In this document: positions 7,856 through 14,859 of the stretch, piece after piece
Position numbering within the stretch: position 1 is the stretch's first letter
How the letters are laid out: each line of letters starts with the position of its first letter
DNA from: Magnetococcales bacterium
Lineage (GTDB): Bacteria; Pseudomonadota; Magnetococcia; Magnetococcales; JADFWU01
Length of the DNA: 15,732 nucleotides
Direction of reading: 5' to 3'
Assembly (NCBI GenBank): GCA_015234045.1
Contig: JADFWU010000035.1
Span: 20,240-35,971 of the forward strand
Position numbers and translations under genes: made by a program
The notes under the pieces: generated by a model
Databases searched by the model: none
The model's input: only the letters and a program-made list of their open reading frames with translations
Told to the model about the DNA's origin: nothing

Positions 7856-8512
7856 ATGAATAATGCGAAAATCCTGGTCGTTGATGATGACGCTGAGTTG
7901 CGCCAAGAACTGGTGACAATTCTGCAAACAAAAGGCTTTGCCACCCATGAGGCCGGAACATGTCAACAGGCAATCCTATTAACTCAAACGAAATCATTTG
8001 ACCTGGTTCTCATGGACTTTCTGCTACCTGATTCCGATATGGACGGTATTGATGCCATTCGTGAGATCCGTAAACAGGATAAACAGGTCAAATTCATCAT
8101 GATCACCGCATTCGGTACTATTGAGAATGCCGTATCCGCCATGAAAAAAGGGGCCAGCGAATACATCACCAAACCCTTCAAAATCGAAGAACTGCTAACT
8201 ACTATCAACCGCACTCTTGCTGAATCCCATTTTGAACAGAGCATCCGCGGTCACGATATGCAGAATATTATTCACTCATTGGCCAACCCCATTCGGCGCG
8301 GGGTCATCCAGGCATTGGGCGAAAAAGCCAATCTTCGACTGATGGATCTGGCACGCATCGTTGGTATCCACGATCATACCAAGGTGATGTTCCACCTCCG
8401 CACACTGAAAAGTACAGGCGATATCATCCAGGGCGCAGACAGAACCTACCAATTGACCAAACAAGGCCAACACACCCTCAACTGCTTAAAAACATTACAT
8501 AAAGTATCCTGA
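7856..8512 (+). CDS. Response regulator: receiver fused to ArsR-like winged helix
   Basis: A 218-residue regulator and the likely DNA-binding output of the cassette. The receiver (about 1-122) has D10/D11, phospho-acceptor D54 in LMDFLLP, T84 in ITAFGT and K106 in ITKPF, a form close to NtrC/AtoC receivers. No AAA+ sigma54-activation domain follows. Instead residues about 135-218 look like an ArsR-type winged helix: LANPIRRGVIQAL (142-154), a recognition helix near HDHTKVMFHLRTLKSTG (172-188), and a wing ending TYQLTKQGQ (197-205). I see no CxC metal site, so the fold is borrowed for DNA binding, not metal sensing. The ATG lies 3 bases after the preceding kinase stop. Possible targets include its own cassette and the carbonic anhydrase gene 149 bases downstream; both are inference. 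Confidence 0.9.
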   Translation: MNNAKILVVDDDAELRQELVTILQTKGFATHEAGTCQQAILLTQTKSFDLVLMDFLLPDSDMDGIDAIREIRKQDKQVKFIMITAFGTIENAVSAMKKGASEYITKPFKIEELLTTINRTLAESHFEQSIRGHDMQNIIHSLANPIRRGVIQALGEKANLRLMDLARIVGIHDHTKVMFHLRTLKSTGDIIQGADRTYQLTKQGQHTLNCLKTLHKVS

Positions 8513-8622
8513 TAATATCAATACATCGCTGTCAATAGATGTGAACAAACCCCACATTTATTACAAAAAAATAGACTTTATTTTACATACTTCTAAATGA
8601 GATCCCCTATTAATATGGAGCG

Positions 8623-8628
8623 TATAAT
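8623..8628 (+). promoter_or_regulatory. Candidate -10 element of the carbonic anhydrase gene
   Basis: A perfect TATAAT at 8623-8628 lies 33 bases before the ATG at 8662. The hexamers 16-18 bases upstream do not resemble TTGACA. A strong -10 without a -35 is the pattern of an activator-dependent promoter. No terminator closes the preceding cassette, so read-through is also possible. Confidence 0.45.
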
Positions 8629-8661
8629 CTTCAATCTGTTTATGTTGGGGGAAAGTATCAA

Positions 8662-9468
8662 ATGAAAGTCGTTCGACTATTAGCCGCTTGTGCCGTTTTA
8701 GGGCTTGGTTCCAGTGCGTATGCGTCCGGTTCAGGAGCGCACTGGAGTTATGAAGGTTCAGCGGGTCCCGACAAATGGGCCTCTCTGGGATACCCACACT
8801 GCAAAGGCAGTAATCAATCTCCCATTGATATCAAGCACGCCTCAATGACGGAAATGGACGACATCTCTTTTAGTTACAAATCAACTTCTCTGAATGCAGT
8901 CAACAATGGTCATACAGTCCAATTTAATTATGACTCCGGTAGTACCATCACTGTTGCCGGAAAAAGTTATTCCCTATTGCAATTTCATTTCCATAGCCTG
9001 AGTGAACATACTGTTGGTGGCTTGCACAGCAGCATGGAAATGCATCTGGTTCACAAGGCATCTGATGGCACTTTGGGTGTTGTCGGAGTTTTCCTACAAC
9101 CTAAAACCGATGCTGGACACGGCAATGGCCATGGCAGTGATTCAGACCCTTGGGAAACCGTATTCGGAGCCCTTCCTGGCGCGTCAGGCTTAAAACTGAG
9201 TGGCAGTCAGTCTTTCAATGCCAACGATCTTCTGCCGCATACCCGCAGCTACTATCACTATTCAGGATCATTAACGACACCACCGTGTAGTGAAGGTGTC
9301 AATTGGTTTGTACTACAAGAACCAGTGCGCATTGATGCAAAAAAACTGGCTCGCTTTCAATCCATTTTTGACAGTAACTACCGTCCAGTCCAGCCACTCA
9401 ACTCCCGTCATCTGTATGAAAAAGACAGCAATGGCACTCAAGCCGGAAATAGTGGTGGACACCACTAA
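8662..9468 (+). CDS. Periplasmic alpha-type carbonic anhydrase
   Basis: A 268-residue exported zinc enzyme that interconverts CO2 and bicarbonate. A Sec signal peptide (basic KVVR, hydrophobic 5-17) probably ends at AYA (19-21). Mature-domain landmarks of alpha carbonic anhydrases are all present: zinc ligands H109 and H111 in QFHFHSLSEH and H128 in EMHLVH, the gate-keeper pair E115 and T205/T206 in LTTPPCSEG, proton-shuttle H84 in NNGHTVQF, and C47/C209 for the usual bacterial disulfide. SPIDI (53-57) is also typical. Odd points are a Gly/His insert, DAGHGNGHGSDSDP (150-163), and a C-terminal GGHH, both able to bind metal. GGGGGAAAG six bases before the ATG is a strong ribosome-binding site. 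The chemoreceptor gene starts 56 bases after the stop with no terminator between, so both may share one mRNA. Confidence 0.95.
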   Translation: MKVVRLLAACAVLGLGSSAYASGSGAHWSYEGSAGPDKWASLGYPHCKGSNQSPIDIKHASMTEMDDISFSYKSTSLNAVNNGHTVQFNYDSGSTITVAGKSYSLLQFHFHSLSEHTVGGLHSSMEMHLVHKASDGTLGVVGVFLQPKTDAGHGNGHGSDSDPWETVFGALPGASGLKLSGSQSFNANDLLPHTRSYYHYSGSLTTPPCSEGVNWFVLQEPVRIDAKKLARFQSIFDSNYRPVQPLNSRHLYEKDSNGTQAGNSGGHH

Positions 9469-9524
9469 TTCAATTGCTTAACAGCTGAACTATGCATTTA
9501 AATTAGTGATGAAGGGGAACACGA

Positions 9525-11171
9525 ATGAACATCCTGAAAAACATGTCCATGAAAGGGCAAATTATAGCTCTGGTGACATTTTTGATGGCCATCATGATTA
9601 TCATCAGCATGTATTCCATCATGCAAATGAACACGATTGGTGGACATATCAGAGCCATTGCTGATCAACATATCCCACTCACTGAAGCCGTAACCAAGAT
9701 TGAATCTCATCAAATGGAACAAGCCATCATGTTTGAGCGTTCACTTCGGGCGGGCGAGACAATGAAAGCAAGCAGCCACTCCGCAGAACTGTTCAAACAC
9801 GCACAACATGCATTCGAAGAACTGGCTGGTGAGGTAGACAATGAAATCAAACAAGCCGAAGAACTAACGCTTCATTCAATGAAGACGGCTCTGACGGAAG
9901 AGGAAAGAAAATCCTTCTCACAAGTTCTTGATCATTTGAAAGTAATCGAAGCGGAGCATCAAGACTTTGATCACCATGTTGAGCAGGTATTCGAGCTGTT
10001 GTCCAAAGGCGAAATGCACGAAGCTCATCAACTTGCCGAAAAAATCGAACATGAAGAAGAGCAACTGGATAAAGAATTAGAAACCTTCCTGATGACAGTG
10101 GAAAAATTCACTGAAGAGGCCGTCATTTCAGCCGAACATACCGAAGAAGCCGCCTTCTCCATGATGCTGATCATGACACTGTCTGGCATTATCTTTGGCA
10201 CTGGCTTTTCCTTGGTTATGCTTCGCACGATCATGGGTATGTTGGGCTGTGAACCCTCTGTCCTTCAGGCTATTGCACATTCTGTCGCAGAAGGAAACTT
10301 AACCAACAAAGCCTGCTTAAGCCCTCAAAGCAACCGTGGTGTTGCTGGATATATCAACACCATGGTTCACAAATTACGAGATATCCTTGAGCATGTCCAA
10401 AATGCAACAGCTCAAGTTGCATCAGGCAGCGCTGAGATCAGTAACAGTTCTCAACAACTCGCCAATGGCGCAACTCAACAAGCTGCATCTGTTGAGGAAA
10501 CCTCCGCAGCCATGGAAGAGATGACTGCGAACATCTCCCACAACAGTGACAACGCCAGTCAGACAGAAAAAATCTCTTCCAGCACCGCCGGAAGCGCTCA
10601 AAAAACCGGTAAAGCCGTCAGACAAGCTGTAGAAGCCATGAAAGAGATTTCCGATAAAATTTCCATCATTGAAGAGATCGCACGGCAAACCAATCTACTT
10701 GCACTCAACGCGGCCATCGAGGCGGCCAGAGCGGGTGAGCATGGCAAGGGCTTTGCTGTTGTCGCTGCCGAGGTTCGCAAACTGGCTGAGAGGAGTCAAT
10801 CGGCTGCCGGTGAGATCACTCAGCTTTCCGCCTCCAGCATGGGCGTTGCTGAAGAAGCGGGTCGCATGTTGGACAAACTGGTTCCAGATATCCAACGCAC
10901 TGCGGAATTGGTCCAGGAGATCTCGGCGGCCAGCAGTGAACAAAATGATGGTGTAGGACAGATCAATCAGGCAATCCACTCTCTGGATCAGGTGATTCAG
11001 AGCAATGCTGGCGCCTCTGAAGAAATGTCTGCCACGGCTCAAGAACTTTCCGCAAATGCAGCGCAACTTCAAGAAAGCATATCGTTTTTCAGGCTGGATG
11101 GCAGTACATCATCCACACCTGACTCTGGAAGCGCTTCCCAACCACTTCCAGCTTTAAGCTATCAGAATTGA
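9525..11171 (+). CDS. Methyl-accepting chemotaxis protein with His/Glu-rich periplasmic domain
   Basis: A 548-residue transmembrane chemoreceptor signalling to CheA/CheW. Membrane helices lie at about 11-33 and 211-233. The periplasmic part (34-210) is almost all helical and unusually rich in Glu and His (about 15 His). It starts like a four-helix-bundle sensor ([20 protein letters not shown], 51-70) but I cannot name its ligand. A HAMP-like segment (about 234-287) precedes the cytoplasmic signalling domain, whose hairpin tip is [21 protein letters not shown] (384-404). The protein ends in SYQN and has no CheR-tethering pentapeptide such as NWETF. AAGGGGA lies seven bases before the ATG. A strong terminator follows at 11205-11229. 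Placement right after a carbonic anhydrase gene makes pH, bicarbonate or a metal possible stimuli, as inference only. Confidence 0.94.
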   Translation: MNILKNMSMKGQIIALVTFLMAIMIIISMYSIMQMNTIGGHIRAIADQHIPLTEAVTKIESHQMEQAIMFERSLRAGETMKASSHSAELFKHAQHAFEELAGEVDNEIKQAEELTLHSMKTALTEEERKSFSQVLDHLKVIEAEHQDFDHHVEQVFELLSKGEMHEAHQLAEKIEHEEEQLDKELETFLMTVEKFTEEAVISAEHTEEAAFSMMLIMTLSGIIFGTGFSLVMLRTIMGMLGCEPSVLQAIAHSVAEGNLTNKACLSPQSNRGVAGYINTMVHKLRDILEHVQNATAQVASGSAEISNSSQQLANGATQQAASVEETSAAMEEMTANISHNSDNASQTEKISSSTAGSAQKTGKAVRQAVEAMKEISDKISIIEEIARQTNLLALNAAIEAARAGEHGKGFAVVAAEVRKLAERSQSAAGEITQLSASSMGVAEEAGRMLDKLVPDIQRTAELVQEISAASSEQNDGVGQINQAIHSLDQVIQSNAGASEEMSATAQELSANAAQLQESISFFRLDGSTSSTPDSGSASQPLPALSYQN

Positions 11172-11204
11172 TAGTTTGTTTTATCCCCCTTAGTAGTTAT
11201 GATC

Positions 11205-11229
11205 AGGGCCTCTTTGAGGCCTTTTTTTT
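11205..11229 (+). terminator. Rho-independent terminator after the chemoreceptor gene
   Basis: GGCCTC (11207-11212) pairs with GAGGCC (11216-11221) around a TTT loop. Two more weak pairs at the base (A-T and G-T) extend the stem, and eight T residues follow (11222-11229). It lies 34 bases after the chemoreceptor stop codon. Confidence 0.92.
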
Positions 11230-11280
11230 CATTTTTCCAAGCTTAACCCATATCGTAATTTCGACTAACAACTTGCTTGT

Positions 11281-11309
11281 ATTGTCATTTCGATCCAAAA
11301 TTTGACAAT
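11281..11309. repeat. Inverted repeat ATTGTCA-N15-TGACAAT
   Basis: Perfect 7-base arms (11281-11287 and 11303-11309) are separated by 15 bases in the gap after the chemoreceptor terminator. The arm spacing of about two helix turns would suit a dimeric regulator, but no gene start follows on the plus strand and both neighbouring genes end here. Function is unknown and chance is possible. Confidence 0.35.
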
Positions 11310-11348
11310 GAATCACAACCTGGGCTGGAACGGTTGACTGTTCAAATT

Positions 11349-11455
11349 ATAGACGAAACAACTATATTGGTAGCATACCATTGGCTAAAAAAAGCCGCCA
11401 TCAGGGCCTTGTGAATGCGCAAAACGATCTGGGCATTCTCTACAACAGATACTAA
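11349..11455 (+). pseudogene. Frame-broken relic of a Sel1-like repeat protein (3' end)
   Basis: Two adjacent plus-strand frames together spell one Sel1/TPR-like repeat. From 11349 one frame reads IDETTILVAYHWLKKAA. From 11402 a second frame reads QGLVNAQNDLGILYNRY and stops at 11453-11455. Joined, they match the Sel1 pattern of W..KAA..G...AQ..LG..Y. A single missing base around 11400-11402 would restore continuity. No start codon or ribosome-binding site is associated, and the upstream frame soon loses the repeat pattern, so I read this as the decayed C-terminal end of a larger gene. Its stop codon overlaps the last codon region of the converging PilZ gene. The segment is short, so a chance match cannot be excluded. 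Confidence 0.45.
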
Positions 11456-13491
11456 CGTTTATTCGCCTTCAGCTGGGCAACTCTACGCTCTAACAAAGTG
11501 ACATTCATTGCTCCTAACCCCCCCTGCTTACCCGCTTGCGCTTTCATCAACTTAACGAACTGATCAAGCTCTGCCACAGAGGCTTGTTGCAACCACTCCT
11601 CAGAACCCACCTCCAATTTCTTGGCTGCTGGTTTGCGTCCACCTTGTGCCTTACCTCGAGCGGGTGCGCTCTTTTTACTACCGCCAAACAGCCCAGAAAA
11701 CAGACCACCGCTGGCCTTGGGTGCTGGTTTTCTTTTTGCTCTTTTAGGTGCTGGTTTTTTCGCATTATCCGGCGTGGGCTTTGCAACCGGTTTCTTCTCT
11801 ACGGGCTTACTCTTTTGTACTGTTTTACTGGTGGTTGTGCGCCGTTTTTTCGCCGTGACCGCAGGTTTCTTCTTATCCCCTTCAAACAGTGAACCCAATT
11901 TACCAAACAACCCCTCGGAACCACTGGATTGAGGCTTTTTAGCACGACCTGTTTTTTCCCTGTCTGACGGTGTCCCAGACTGTTTTGAAATGCTTGTCCG
12001 AGATTTTCCACCGAAAAGTCCAGATTTTCTTTTCACTGGTGGTGTTTTATGGCCAGCTTCTTCTGATGGCAGTACCAGTTCCGGCACCGCATCTTCGGCT
12101 TTTAACGTATCCAGCTTGGCCGTAACATCCGCCACATCATCGTCTGTCTCAATATCTTCAGAGGGCGGCGGTGCCGGCGTTACTTCACCCTCTGGTAATA
12201 ACATATCATTGACTTGTCCATCATCCTCACTGGCAAAATCACCGACACCGCCTTCTGCACTTTCCTGGTGCTCATCCCAATCGAAATCAGACAGCACATC
12301 ATCCAATCCACCATGGGCATCCGCTTCACTCGTCTGCTGTTCAGTACCATCAATAATAAGACCATCGCCCAAGAACGTATTATCACCCAGCAGGGTATTA
12401 TCATCCTCTTCTTCATTGGTTTCATCATCTGGATCATCATCTTCGTTTGCGACTATTTCATCACTCACCGATTCAGACTCAACATCTCCGGGTGTTGCCA
12501 TTTCCTGATCATCAGACCTACCAGAATCACTCTCTTCTTGTGAATGATCCGTTTGCTCTTCAGGTACCTCCTGAGGCGTATTTTCTGCTTCTTCTGCCAA
12601 CTGCAAAGCCTCAGCCTCTTCAGCCAGGCTTTCCGATGCCTCATCCCGACGTTTTTTTATCGCAATGACCAAACGCTGAATGGCAAACACATAGCCATTA
12701 ATCGCCGCTGCATCCGCATTATCCTGCATATCGAATTGAACACCGGTAATAGCGTGACTGATACGGCAGAGACGTTTACGGGCAATGGCTTTGCTGACGG
12801 GCGAATGATTACGCACCCACCCGGGAATGGTCACCGATTCACCACCCTTACGTGTCAGGGTAAAAACGAGTTGGGTATCCTGAGGAATGGACTTGATCGG
12901 AATGGGATGACAGAACGCCAAACCGCCAGCACTGAGATCAAACAGCGGCACACTCTGTTCTTCTATCCCTTCACCTTTGACGGTCAGAGTAGCTTGTGCT
13001 TGTCTGGGAATACGGAAACGGAAATGTTCCCGCGCTTGCATCAAACCCATCTTGGTCGGATAGGTAAACATCAAAGCAGGTTCGCCCCGCACCTTGATGA
13101 TTTTTTTAAACCGTATGACCGACTCCACGCGGTAGACCTGATGAAAAAAGCGCAGGCGCACTTTCAAATCAGGGTATTTTTTGAAATAGAGATTGCCCTT
13201 GGCCGGTGTCAGTGGAGAAAAAAGCAGGTGCTCTCGCCAAGCCAGATAGCTTAAATCCCGATAATGGGGTGTGAGCAAAACCGGCTCTCCATCCTTGAGA
13301 ACCGGCTGTCCCTCATCATCACGCTTTACTGTGCGTTCTGGAAGGTGATCCATCATCTGGGTAAAGTGGAGACGGACCCGCTGTGAAATGCGAATTTCAA
13401 AGCGCTGATCACTCATATACCCATTGTAGAGATGCTTCTGGATAGCATCAGGATCAGTGATTATTTTGTCATATTTCTTTGGATCAGCCAT
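11452..13491 (-). CDS. PilZ-domain protein with long acidic/basic disordered tail
   Basis: A 679-residue cytoplasmic protein, far longer than usual PilZ proteins. Residues about 70-150 look like the beta-rich YcgR-type N-domain. PilZ follows, with RxxxR at 154-158 (REHFR) and DxSxxG at 185-190 (DLSAGG), the two c-di-GMP-binding motifs. Residues 282-480 are dominated by Asp, Glu and Ser. Residues 483-627 switch to Lys/Arg/Pro/Ala/Ser, like a histone-H1-type tail, with repeated GLFG-like patches at 491-494, 527-530 and 596-604. A short helical C-domain (about 627-679) ends the chain. An ATG at 13491 with GGAAAG ten bases upstream is preferred to a GTG at 13509 that lacks a ribosome-binding site. 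It is 67 bases after the FecR-domain gene on the same strand, so the two may be co-transcribed. Confidence 0.87.
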   Translation of the reverse strand: MADPKKYDKIITDPDAIQKHLYNGYMSDQRFEIRISQRVRLHFTQMMDHLPERTVKRDDEGQPVLKDGEPVLLTPHYRDLSYLAWREHLLFSPLTPAKGNLYFKKYPDLKVRLRFFHQVYRVESVIRFKKIIKVRGEPALMFTYPTKMGLMQAREHFRFRIPRQAQATLTVKGEGIEEQSVPLFDLSAGGLAFCHPIPIKSIPQDTQLVFTLTRKGGESVTIPGWVRNHSPVSKAIARKRLCRISHAITGVQFDMQDNADAAAINGYVFAIQRLVIAIKKRRDEASESLAEEAEALQLAEEAENTPQEVPEEQTDHSQEESDSGRSDDQEMATPGDVESESVSDEIVANEDDDPDDETNEEEDDNTLLGDNTFLGDGLIIDGTEQQTSEADAHGGLDDVLSDFDWDEHQESAEGGVGDFASEDDGQVNDMLLPEGEVTPAPPPSEDIETDDDVADVTAKLDTLKAEDAVPELVLPSEEAGHKTPPVKRKSGLFGGKSRTSISKQSGTPSDREKTGRAKKPQSSGSEGLFGKLGSLFEGDKKKPAVTAKKRRTTTSKTVQKSKPVEKKPVAKPTPDNAKKPAPKRAKRKPAPKASGGLFSGLFGGSKKSAPARGKAQGGRKPAAKKLEVGSEEWLQQASVAELDQFVKLMKAQAGKQGGLGAMNVTLLERRVAQLKANKR

Positions 13492-13558
13492 CAAAACGAC
13501 ACTTTCCACGCCCCATTAAAGCCGCTGAGAAATGGCCTTCAGGCTTGCTTAACAGGCT

Positions 13559-14632
13559 TTAAAGTTGGACAAATCGAATAATATCATCACTGGAATGCAA
13601 TATTCGATCCGGTCCCGCAGAAGCCAGCGCCGCGCGTGTTGGAGAGAACCGCTCATAGTAATAATCTGAATCCCATGGATCTTGATAATCACCGCTCTCC
13701 AATTCTATATCAGTCAGCTTGACAGGCAGCTGATTATTGACACCACCATTTGCCCGCAATGTCCGTTTGAACACCTCCATCTCATACTCGGTAATCTGAA
13801 TGACGAGACCATTATACATTGGATCAAACACGGCTTTTTTCAGGTTCAATGCCTTAAACATTTTATCACCAAATGTTGGCTCCAATTTAATATCGTCAGC
13901 GGCTCTTAACTCAGATTTCTCAATTGGGCTCAGATGCTCAAGCCTGAGATCCTGGCTGTTCGATCTGACTATGGTCTTTCTATTTGGTGTCACATTGATG
14001 GCAACACCTGGCGTGAGTGCACTCATAACGCGCACCTCACCTTCCAGAACACCAGCAGAGGAGGTTTGATCTTCAGAATCGTAGTCCATGAAGAAAATAG
14101 TACCGCGCACACCTAAAACAGCCACAGGCGTTCGAACCGCCAAACGGCTTCGGCCACCACCTAGTGTTGGACCTTTCAGAACGCGACTGAGCAGTCGCCC
14201 TTTGGCAATACGCAATTCAGGCGCAGGTGTTTTGATATCCCCAATTTCTGGTTGATTAGTGCTTGCACTGCCATGAATCACGACTGGCTGTTCACGAAAC
14301 TGTACCAGCGCCTCATCTTTTATACGCACACCACGACCATGACCAACCATGACATCCAGGACAGAATCCGGGCCATCCATTTTGACAATATCACCCACAC
14401 TGAGAATCATACCCTCTTGAATGGGCTGCCACTCTGAAGTCCATAATTTATTTGCGAAATCAGGGTCCTGTGGATCTACTGGCGGTTTAACAACATGCTT
14501 TACTGAGGCTGCTCCGGTGAGCCTAGTGACCACATAAGCATGCACATCACCTTTGGAGGCGAAGTTGAACACAATGCTCACAATAATAGCAATAGGTACA
14601 AATAAACGAACAAAATAGCGAAAAAACGCCAT
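13559..14632 (-). CDS. FecR-domain envelope protein with GspG-like C-terminus
   Basis: A 357-residue protein with one N-terminal hydrophobic segment (about 8-25) that is either a signal peptide (possible cut after VHA, 30-32) or a membrane anchor. Most of it should be periplasmic. A FecR domain spans about 78-225, with the family hallmark RTPVAVLGVRGTIF (167-180) and a following GVLEGEVRV. Unlike classical FecR it has no cytoplasmic anti-sigma segment and no sigma factor gene nearby. The C-terminal 45 residues carry DPWDSDYYY (318-326) and SAGPDRILHSSDDI (338-351), resembling the DPWGxPY and SxGPDGxxGTxDDI segments of type II secretion pseudopilin GspG, but without a prepilin N-terminus. The ATG at 14632 has AAGGGG nine bases upstream and is preferred to a GTG at 14668. 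The PilZ gene lies downstream. Confidence 0.85.
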   Translation of the reverse strand: MAFFRYFVRLFVPIAIIVSIVFNFASKGDVHAYVVTRLTGAASVKHVVKPPVDPQDPDFANKLWTSEWQPIQEGMILSVGDIVKMDGPDSVLDVMVGHGRGVRIKDEALVQFREQPVVIHGSASTNQPEIGDIKTPAPELRIAKGRLLSRVLKGPTLGGGRSRLAVRTPVAVLGVRGTIFFMDYDSEDQTSSAGVLEGEVRVMSALTPGVAINVTPNRKTIVRSNSQDLRLEHLSPIEKSELRAADDIKLEPTFGDKMFKALNLKKAVFDPMYNGLVIQITEYEMEVFKRTLRANGGVNNQLPVKLTDIELESGDYQDPWDSDYYYERFSPTRAALASAGPDRILHSSDDIIRFVQL

Positions 14633-14859
14633 AACACACCACCCCTTCCCCCACTGTTTGGAGAACACTCTTTTAAACTGATTTGCCTGTATCAGCTAAA
14701 AAGATCTCCGAATATCACACCAGTGTACTGAATTCAGGCTGTGAAACAAACAGCTTTTTATAATTGAGACATGACAAAATTCTATTAAGTTTCCATAACC
14801 ATTGACGACTGCATAAAGAAAGAACATATCTCTGCTCTTTTTACTTCATTTTGCGTGTA
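14633..14859. other. Gap between MarR gene end and FecR gene start
   Basis: This 227-base AT-rich stretch lies between two leftward genes and should contain the FecR-gene promoter, but I found no convincing -35/-10 pair. It holds the strong AAGGGG ribosome-binding site of the FecR gene. An imperfect hairpin at about 14818-14840 (AAAGAACA with TGCTCTTT) just after the MarR stop could be a weak terminator; on the leftward strand its T-tract is poor. Confidence 0.4.

Noticed and set aside
7856-8244. sigma54-dependent NtrC-type regulator
   Set aside because: Only the receiver resembles NtrC; no AAA+ domain with Walker A or GAFTGA motif is present in the 218-residue protein.
8517-8543. ACATC / GATGT inverted repeat after the winged-helix regulator gene, considered as a terminator
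   Set aside because: Arms are 5 bases with a 10-base loop and no T-tract follows; too weak to call.
11990-12508. A 172-codon open frame on the plus strand, rich in Ser
   Set aside because: It is the antisense of the acidic region of the PilZ gene; Ser-rich low-complexity product, no ribosome-binding site, no domain.
12544-13254. A 236-codon open frame on the plus strand
   Set aside because: It lies opposite the PilZ domain coding region, which has clear c-di-GMP motifs; the product shows no recognisable fold and starts without a ribosome-binding site.
14633-14668. GTG-initiated 12-residue extension of the FecR-domain protein
   Set aside because: The extension runs over the AAGGGG ribosome-binding site of the ATG at 14632 and would displace the signal sequence from the N-terminus.
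14738-14759. GCTGT-GAAACAA-ACAGC hairpin followed by TTTTT on the plus strand
   Set aside because: Looks like a small terminator, but the stem is only 5 bases and no plus-strand gene precedes it; likely chance in AT-rich DNA.
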